Assembly (NCBI GenBank): GCA_017633195.1
Contig: JAGBPV010000024.1
Span: 1 to 15,027, forward strand
Direction of reading: 5' to 3'
DNA length: 15,027 nt
From: a bacterium
GTDB taxonomy: Bacteria; Bacillota_I; Bacilli_A; Mycoplasmatales; Mycoplasmoidaceae
The notes below the pieces were generated by a model. It did no database searches. It saw only the letters and a program-made list of their open reading frames with translations, and was not told the DNA's origin. The position numbers were made by a program, and so were the translations under genes. Positions within the stretch are counted from its first letter, which is position 1, and every line of letters starts with the position of its first letter. This document shows, piece by piece, positions 9,624 through 15,027 of this stretch.

Positions 9624-10369
9624 TGCTTAATAAAAATAATGCTTTAGTTAATAATAATATTGAAGATAATCATGAATCAAAAACTAATGTAAAAAAACAA
9701 AATTGGTTTTTAAAATGATATCAATCCTTAACTAAAAAAAAGAAAATCTATTTTTTCTTGTGAATATTTCTTCCTTTATTTATTGTAATTTTAGTTGCTA
9801 GTTTATTAGGAACTACAATGAATCAGTATCATCAAGTTTTTAATAAACAAAATAATACTATTTATTATGAAAATCAAAACTTTAATAATTTATTTGAATC
9901 TAAAGAAATTAATAATTCTATACAATATCAATTAAATTATTCAAATATTGCTTCTTCTTTGGTTGAATATGTAAATAAGAAAAACTTTCCTAGTGGTAAA
10001 AATGTTCAAGATTGATTACCATATTTATATCACAACAACTTTGTAATTTATTTAGAATTAAGTAATCTTTATGAAAATGATATTTATATTCAACTAATTA
10101 ATAAGAATAATAAACCTGATTTAAAGTTTAATCAATATGGACAATATGACAATAATTATTCTAATTTAAGTAAAAATAAAGCTTTTAATGGCAATACTAA
10201 TGGAAATGAAAATCAAATTTTTAATTATGCTTATATTTCATTATCAAAGAATTTATTTATGCAATATGAACCAAGTCAAGGATGAAGTTATACTTTAGTA
10301 TTAAGTCAATTACAACAATTAAGAAATCAGTATCCTGATTTAGATATTAATTTAAATAATGTTATTTAA
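9623..10369 (+). CDS. single-pass membrane protein with extracellular domain, unknown function
   Basis: I do not recognise this 248-aa protein. It starts within the stop codon of the preceding gene (TAATG) and has an AAAGGA ribosome binding site 5 bases upstream, so the two are made together. Residues 1-41 are polar and end in a positive KKKK cluster. Residues about 42-64 (IYFFLWIFLPLFIVILVASL) form one hydrophobic helix, and about 184 Asn/Tyr-rich residues follow. The positive charge before the helix predicts a cytoplasmic N-terminus and an extracellular C-terminal domain. No Cys lipobox, enzyme motif or repeat is seen. Several Trp are TGA, but one is TGG (about 9702), unlike its neighbour. 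It ends one base before the converging DUF368 gene. A surface complex or accessory role with the 845-aa protein is inferred from coupling alone. Confidence 0.82.
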
Positions 10370-10370
10370 T

Positions 10371-11489
10371 TTATAAAGTATATTTACCAAAACTTAAAGC
10401 ATGTTTTTTATTTTTATTATAGAAATTTAAGAAGATAAATCCATTAATCATCATTGCAATTAATAAAACAAAAATAATAAAAACTATATTAGCAGCATGA
10501 TGTGCTTGAGCATATAATGTTGGGCTTGCACATAACAAAATTGTTATAAATGCTCCAGAAATAATTCCTGCTGAAAAATTATAAAAATGTTTAGGAAATC
10601 TTTTTAATAAGAAACTGATAGTAAATACATTTAAAACAATTCCAGATAAAACACAGCTACAAGTAATTAGTAAAGGAATAATATTTAGTAATGGATGATC
10701 ATGAATAATTGTATATGTATAACTATAAAAGTTAAATAACAACATAATAAAACTACTTGATATTCCAGGAATAAATAACAACAATCCAGTAATAATAGCA
10801 ACATATGCTAATTTACCATATAAATCTTTTGGTAACAATTTATATCCTGCATTTGAAACTAAAAAACCTTTAAAAGTATGATTTGCTATTGTTGTTGTTA
10901 AACAAAAATGAATATATAAACCTAAAGCAATAATAATACAAAATCCAATTAGAAATAAAATTGGTAATAATCAGTTTTTTGGCTTTTTATATTCTTTAAA
11001 TGAATTTAAAAATAAGATCTTTTTATGAAAATAAAAGAAAACTGGTAAACTAAAAAAACTTACACTAGCAAATGCAATGAACAAGATTAATTGTCCTGTA
11101 AAAGGTGTATTTGTAAAGGTTGCAGTTGAAGCATCAAAACCTTGAGAAGAAAATCATGTAACAAATTTTGCAAATAAAAATGCAGCAATTAATCAAAAAA
11201 TTCCAAAAGGAAATAATCAAAATAATGATCTTAATGCTCTTCTGTATTTATTAACTCCAAATAGCATTCTAGCATGTTGCATAAATTTTGGATAAAAACC
11301 AAAAATAGTTAAAGTTGTACTTCCACTATATCCAGGAATACCATCACTAATTCCCATTAAAAAACCATAAATACAACGAATAAAAATATCTTTAATATGT
11401 TCTTTTTCAAAGAAAAGTTCTAATCTTGTTTTATATAGTGTTTTATTATTATAAGTTTGTTTTATAACATTGTCTTGTTGTTTTCACAT
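10371..11489 (-). CDS. DUF368 family membrane protein, likely undecaprenyl-phosphate translocase (PopT-like)
   Basis: DUF368 proteins have been reported to flip undecaprenyl phosphate back across the membrane for reuse as a glycan carrier. This 372-aa copy is longer than the usual 270-300, with about 35 extra hydrophilic N-terminal residues and longer loops. The two half-repeat signatures are visible: GISDGIPGYSGSTTLTIFGFY (PGYSGST at 52-58) and LFIPGISSSFIMLLFNFY (PGISSS at 241-246). Each lies in a series of hydrophobic helices, about eight or more in all. TGA codons encode several Trp, including codon 2. ATG 11489 follows an in-frame stop by about 13 codons; an ATT slightly upstream is less likely. 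It is 72 bases downstream of rlmN and converges on the surface pair. Family membership is good. The substrate in a wall-less cell is an open question. Confidence 0.85.
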
Positions 11490-11561
11490 ATACCAAAAAT
11501 CTTGAATAATGTATTTATTTTAAATAATTTAATTTAATATTTTTGAATTTATTTTTTTATT
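11490..11561 (-). other. rlmN - DUF368 intergenic gap
   Basis: These 72 bases are almost entirely A/T. I see no hairpin followed by a T-run that would be a terminator for rlmN. There are only weak -10-like strings for the DUF368 gene and no Shine-Dalgarno before its ATG. Read-through from rlmN or a weak promoter here are both possible. Confidence 0.35.
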
Positions 11562-12623
11562 TTATTTCACACAATTATTCTTTTTCATGTTTACTGCTCT
11601 TAATTGTCCACATGCTGCATCAATTTCTGTTCCAAATTCTTGTCTTAAAGTACATTGAATTCCTAATTCTGTTAGTTCTTTTTGAAATTGTTTAGCTCTA
11701 ATTGTTCTTTCATAATTAAAAGCATTGTTTAGTACAGGATTATAAGGAATTAAATTGACATATACTAACTTATTTTTAAAAATGTTTGCTAATTCTACTG
11801 CATTTTCATATTTATCATTAACATCTTTAATCAAAATATATTCTAAAGTAATTCTTCTATTTGTTAAAGCAATTAGATCATCAATTCCTTTAATTACATC
11901 TTCATATTTATATTTTCTACTAATTGGCATAATTTGACTTCTAATTTCTTGATTTGGTGCATGTAAAGAAATTGCTAAATTAATTTGTGGCATTTCTTTA
12001 GCAAAATTTAACATCTTATCCATTAATCCACAACTAGAAATAGTAATTTTTCTATATCCTAAACCAATTGCATAAGGACTATTAATAATTTTCATTGCAT
12101 TTAACATATTGTCATAATTATCAAAAGGTTCACCAATTCCCATAATCACAATTCTTGTAATAAGATTTTTATTAAATTCATAAAGAAATTGATTACAAGT
12201 TAATAATTGTAAAACAATTTCACTTGTAGTTAAATTTCTTACTTTTTTTAATTGTCCACTAGCACAAAAACTACATCCCATATTACACCCAACTTGTGTA
12301 GTTAAACATGCACTATATCCATATTTATGATGCATAATGACCGTTTCAATTAAATTTCCATCATTTAATTCATACAAAAATTTAAAAGTAGAATGATTTT
12401 TAGAAACTAGCTTATTTTTTAATGTTAAAGTTTCAAAATAAAAATTTTCTTTTAATTTTTCTTTAGCAACTTTAGAAATATTGCTCATTAAATCAAAATC
12501 AGTAACACCTTTTTTATAAATTCATTCAAAAATTTGTTTAGCTACAAAACTTTTTAAATTATTGTTTTTTAATCATTCTTCAAACTGTATTAAATTTAAA
12601 TTATATATACTTGTTTTATCCAT
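11562..12623 (-). CDS. rlmN: dual-specificity 23S rRNA (A2503) / tRNA (A37) C2-methyltransferase
   Basis: RlmN is a radical-SAM enzyme that methylates C2 of adenine 2503 in 23S rRNA and adenine 37 in some tRNAs, through a methylated-Cys intermediate. The protein is 353 aa, typical for the family. Order: an N-terminal accessory helix region (FVAKQIFEWIYKKGV near residues 27-41), GYSACLTTQVGCNMGCSFCASG carrying the CxxxCxxC cluster motif, VIMGIGEPFDNYDNM, ISLHAPNQEIRSQIMP, and the C-terminal EIDAACGQL with the second catalytic Cys. The first 45 residues contain two TGA Trp codons and are lost under the standard code. ATG 12623 directly abuts the gpsA stop, and AAGGA lies 7 bases upstream. It is third in the der-gpsA-rlmN chain. 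Confidence 0.97.
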
Positions 12624-13628
12624 TTATTCATCCTTATTATTAATTAAATCTGATTTTGTTTTTTCATAAAATTGCTTAGCAGTTAACTTGTTATTAATTA
12701 CTAAATATAAGTTTTTATAAAGTATTGATGCAATATGATATTTTTCAAATAAATGATAAATAACAATAATTGCTTCTTTGCCTTCAACAGTTTTATCATA
12801 ATTTTTATTTGCTAATTCATTAGTATTAAATTGAGCAATTTTTAATCCATAACTATAGTTTCTGCTTTTAGTACTTGTACAAGTTAAAAAAATATCACCA
12901 ATTCCACAATATTGAACAATACTTAATGGATCACAATTTACTTTGATTAATAATTGTGTTATTTCTTGTATACCTTTAGCAATAAAAGCTGAAATTACAT
13001 TAATTGAAACATCTAAACCTTTTAAGATTCCAACAATAATAGCTAAAGGATTTTTCATGTTTGCTAATAATTCTGCACCTTTTAAATCAGAAGATATATA
13101 AGTTACAAAATAATCATTATTAAATAAACTACATACTTTCTTAGCAATTAACAAATCTTCACACAAAACATTTAATACAGTAAATTTTTTTTGAATCACA
13201 TCAATAGCAAATCCTGGTCCTAAAATTGCACTAAGACTTTCTACTTTTTCATATTTTTTTCTTTGTACTAAATCTGAAACAGTTTCATTACTTTTAATAA
13301 TAAATCCTTTACTTGCATTAATTAAATTGAATGAATAATTACTAACTTCATTAATTTCATCTAAACAAGATTCAATACAATTACTAGGTATAGCAATTAA
13401 AATATAATCAAATTTTTTAGTTTTAAGAATTTGCAAGGAATTGTAAATTGCATGATATTTTGATAATTTAATTTCACCAAAAAATTGTTCATTTCTTTGA
13501 TGATTTAAATCATCTAATTGTTGTTCATTAATACCATAAATACTAACTTCATTATCTTTATTATCTAATAATACTTGACTTAAAGCAGTTCCTCAAGCAC
13601 CACTTCCTAAAACTAAAATCTTATTCAT
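12624..13628 (-). CDS. gpsA: glycerol-3-phosphate dehydrogenase (NAD(P)+)
   Basis: GpsA interconverts dihydroxyacetone phosphate and sn-glycerol 3-phosphate and supplies the backbone for phospholipid synthesis. The protein is 334 aa, normal for the family. The Rossmann signature VLGSGAWGTAL sits at residues 5-15, with its Trp encoded by TGA, followed by NASKGF, ILGPGFA, the catalytic-lysine region ELLANMKNPLAI, GDIFLTCTSTKSRNYSYG and TVEGKEA. The usual small-residue-rich stretch before the second conserved Lys (often GALKN) reads LANMKN here, a mild divergence. The ATG at 13628 is one base after the der TAG and has AAAGGA 6 bases upstream. The stop touches the rlmN start codon. An operon with der and rlmN is strongly implied by spacing. 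Confidence 0.96.
12631..12635 (-). promoter_or_regulatory. ribosome binding site of rlmN
   Basis: AAGGA on the minus strand, inside the last codons of gpsA, stands 7 bases before the rlmN ATG. It fixes that start, which the standard-code reading misses because of TGA codons just downstream. Confidence 0.65.
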
Positions 13629-13629
13629 G

Positions 13630-14964
13630 CTATTTCCTTTCTTTACTTGCTATATCTTTATAATAAACAAGTATTGGAACCATACTAAAATCAAATGCTT
13701 CTTTAATTTGGTTTTCAATAAATCTCATATAACTGAAATGTAAATACTTTACATTATTTACTTTAATGACAAATGTAGGCATTCTTCCTTCTACTTGTTC
13801 AATTTTTTTCAAATCAACTTCACCACCTTTAAATAGTGGGGGTGGATTTACAACTTGTGCTTTATCAATTAATTCTTGTAAGATTCTTTCTGGAACTTTT
13901 CTTGTTAATTGATCATTAATCATATTCATCTTATTCATGATTTGTTTCAAGTTAACTTCATGTTCTTTAGCACTAGTAAAAATAATTTGAGCATATGGTA
14001 AAAACTTAAATGCTTCTTGAATGATTAAAGTGAATTCTTTTTCTTTATTTTTATTAAAATTAGTAATTAAATCAATTTTATTAGCAAGAATGATACAAGG
14101 CATATTTGCATCATAAATTAATTGTGCAACATTTTTGTCCTGATCAGAAATTGGTTTGCTAATATCAATTACTAAAATACAAAATTGCGATCTTTTGATT
14201 GCTAATTCTGATCTTAATAAAGCAAATTTTTCTAAATTATCTAATTTGCCTCTTTTTCTTAATCCTGCCGTATCAATAATAGTATATAAATTATTGTCAT
14301 ATTCAAACTCATTATCTACTGCATCTCTTGTTGTTCCTGCAATATCTGAAACAATCATTTTATTTTCTTTTATAATTTCATTAATAATACTTGACTTACC
14401 AACATTTGGCTTTCCAATAATACAAAATGTTAAGTTTGGTTTTTTATTAAGTTTGATAGGTTCTTTAAAATATTTGAAAATTGCATCAAATACTAAATAA
14501 ATATTTAATCCATGTTCTGCTGAAATATAAATTGGTTCACCTAATCCTAATTTATTTCAATTAGTACTATAAGTTTTATTATTAATAACATTTTCAGATT
14601 TATTAGCAATTAAAACAATTGGTTTTTTATTTTTTTTAATTTGTTTTGCTATTAATAAATCATCATTATTGATATTTTGTGTTTCACTAACAACATACAA
14701 AATTAAATCAGCTTCTTTTAGTGCAAAATCAATTTGTAAATTAATTAAATATTGAAATTCTTCATCAGATGAAACTTTATTTACAGTAAAACCCCCAGTA
14801 TCAATTAATAAAAAATCATGATTTAATCATGAACATATTCCATAATTTCGATCTCTTGTTGTTCCTGGTTGATCTAAAACTATTGCTTGTTTTTTTCCAA
14901 GTAATCGATTAAATAAAGTAGATTTACCAACATTTGGTTTTCCAATAATTGCAACTTTAAACAT
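13630..14964 (-). CDS. der: ribosome biogenesis GTPase Der (EngA)
   Basis: Der is a GTPase with two tandem G domains and a KH-like C-terminal domain, needed for late assembly of the 50S ribosomal subunit. The protein is 444 aa, family-typical. G domain 1 begins [18 protein letters not shown], with PGTTRD and DTGGF; its guanine-recognition motif reads NKSE instead of NKxD. G domain 2 has [29 protein letters not shown] and a standard NKID. The C-terminal domain carries [26 protein letters not shown] (a mollicute-style variant) and FVIKVNN. TGA Trp codons lie in the first half. It ends in TAG, the only non-TAA stop among the complete genes, one base before gpsA. The start at 14964 has no Shine-Dalgarno. 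It is the first gene of the der-gpsA-rlmN chain. Confidence 0.97.
13635..13640 (-). promoter_or_regulatory. ribosome binding site of gpsA
   Basis: AAAGGA on the minus strand overlaps the final codons of der and stands 6 bases before the gpsA ATG. It is the clearest Shine-Dalgarno in this operon and confirms the gpsA N-terminus. Confidence 0.68.
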
Positions 14965-15027
14965 ATAAATTTATAATCAAAAAAATTATTAAAATAATTT
15001 TAAATAATATTTAGTATATTTTGATAA
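14965..15027 (-). promoter_or_regulatory. upstream region of der, possible promoter
   Basis: These 63 bases run to the window end and hold no open frame I can assign. On the minus strand there is a TATACT (15013-15018) that could be a -10 box about 50 bases before the der ATG. Several other TATTAT- and TATAAA-like strings lie closer to the gene. The sequence upstream is outside the window, so a promoter cannot be distinguished from a gap within a longer operon. Confidence 0.25.

Noticed and set aside
10360..10380. Bidirectional terminator between the converging genes
   Set aside because: The short A/T stretch has no GC-containing stem; any pairing would be a trivial AT palindrome.
11755..11937. 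60-aa plus-strand open frame
   Set aside because: Antisense to conserved rlmN coding sequence and without independent support.
13960..13985. TTAGCACT string resembling a CIRCE arm
   Set aside because: It is inside der coding sequence and no matching inverted arm lies at the required spacing.
14156..14500. 114-aa plus-strand open frame
   Set aside because: Antisense to the middle of der, whose G-domain motifs are intact; hydrophobic shadow of the AT-rich opposite strand.
1..14964. Multiple broken genes or frameshifts (argS, hrcA, gpsA, der, rlmN, surface protein in pieces)
   Set aside because: All breaks are in-frame TGA codons at plausible Trp positions; with the mollicute code each gene is intact.

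Overview
The window is from a mollicute (Mycoplasma-like bacterium). It is extremely AT-rich, gaps between genes are at most about 75 bases, and TGA is read as tryptophan throughout. Conserved enzymes (IleRS, Dxs, HrcA, ArgS, RlmN, GpsA, Der) are full length only if in-frame TGA codons are read through, and every complete gene ends in TAA or TAG. A Dxs gene and a large Asn/Ser-rich surface protein would fit the Mycoplasma penetrans/iowae type of lineage. That placement is an inference from gene content, not a species call.

Layout. (1) Bases 1-7043, minus strand: argS - hrcA - unknown 204-aa gene - dxs - ileS. The first four overlap by 8-20 bases and look like one operon. ileS follows after 74 bases and runs off the window start. 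(2) Bases 7044-7085: a 42-base divergent promoter region. (3) Bases 7086-10369, plus strand: an 845-aa exported Asn/Ser-rich protein, then a 248-aa single-pass membrane protein joined by a TAATG stop/start overlap. I recognise neither. They are the window's lineage-specific part. (4) Bases 10371-14964, minus strand: der - gpsA - rlmN, tightly packed, then after 72 bases a DUF368 membrane protein of the undecaprenyl-phosphate translocase (PopT) family. It converges on the surface pair with one base between stop codons.

How the genes fit together. Most of the minus-strand genes are translation housekeeping: two aminoacyl-tRNA synthetases, ribosome assembly by Der and 23S rRNA/tRNA methylation by RlmN. 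HrcA is a heat-shock repressor and GpsA makes glycerol 3-phosphate for membrane lipid. Dxs (entry to the MEP isoprenoid pathway) and DUF368 (polyprenyl-phosphate recycling) may both relate to a polyprenyl lipid economy in a wall-less cell, which is one of the more interesting points here. The Dxs also differs at several residues that are conserved in the E. coli enzyme.

No tRNA, rRNA, insertion sequence, CRISPR array or clear intrinsic terminator was seen. No stretch longer than about 75 bases lacks a gene.
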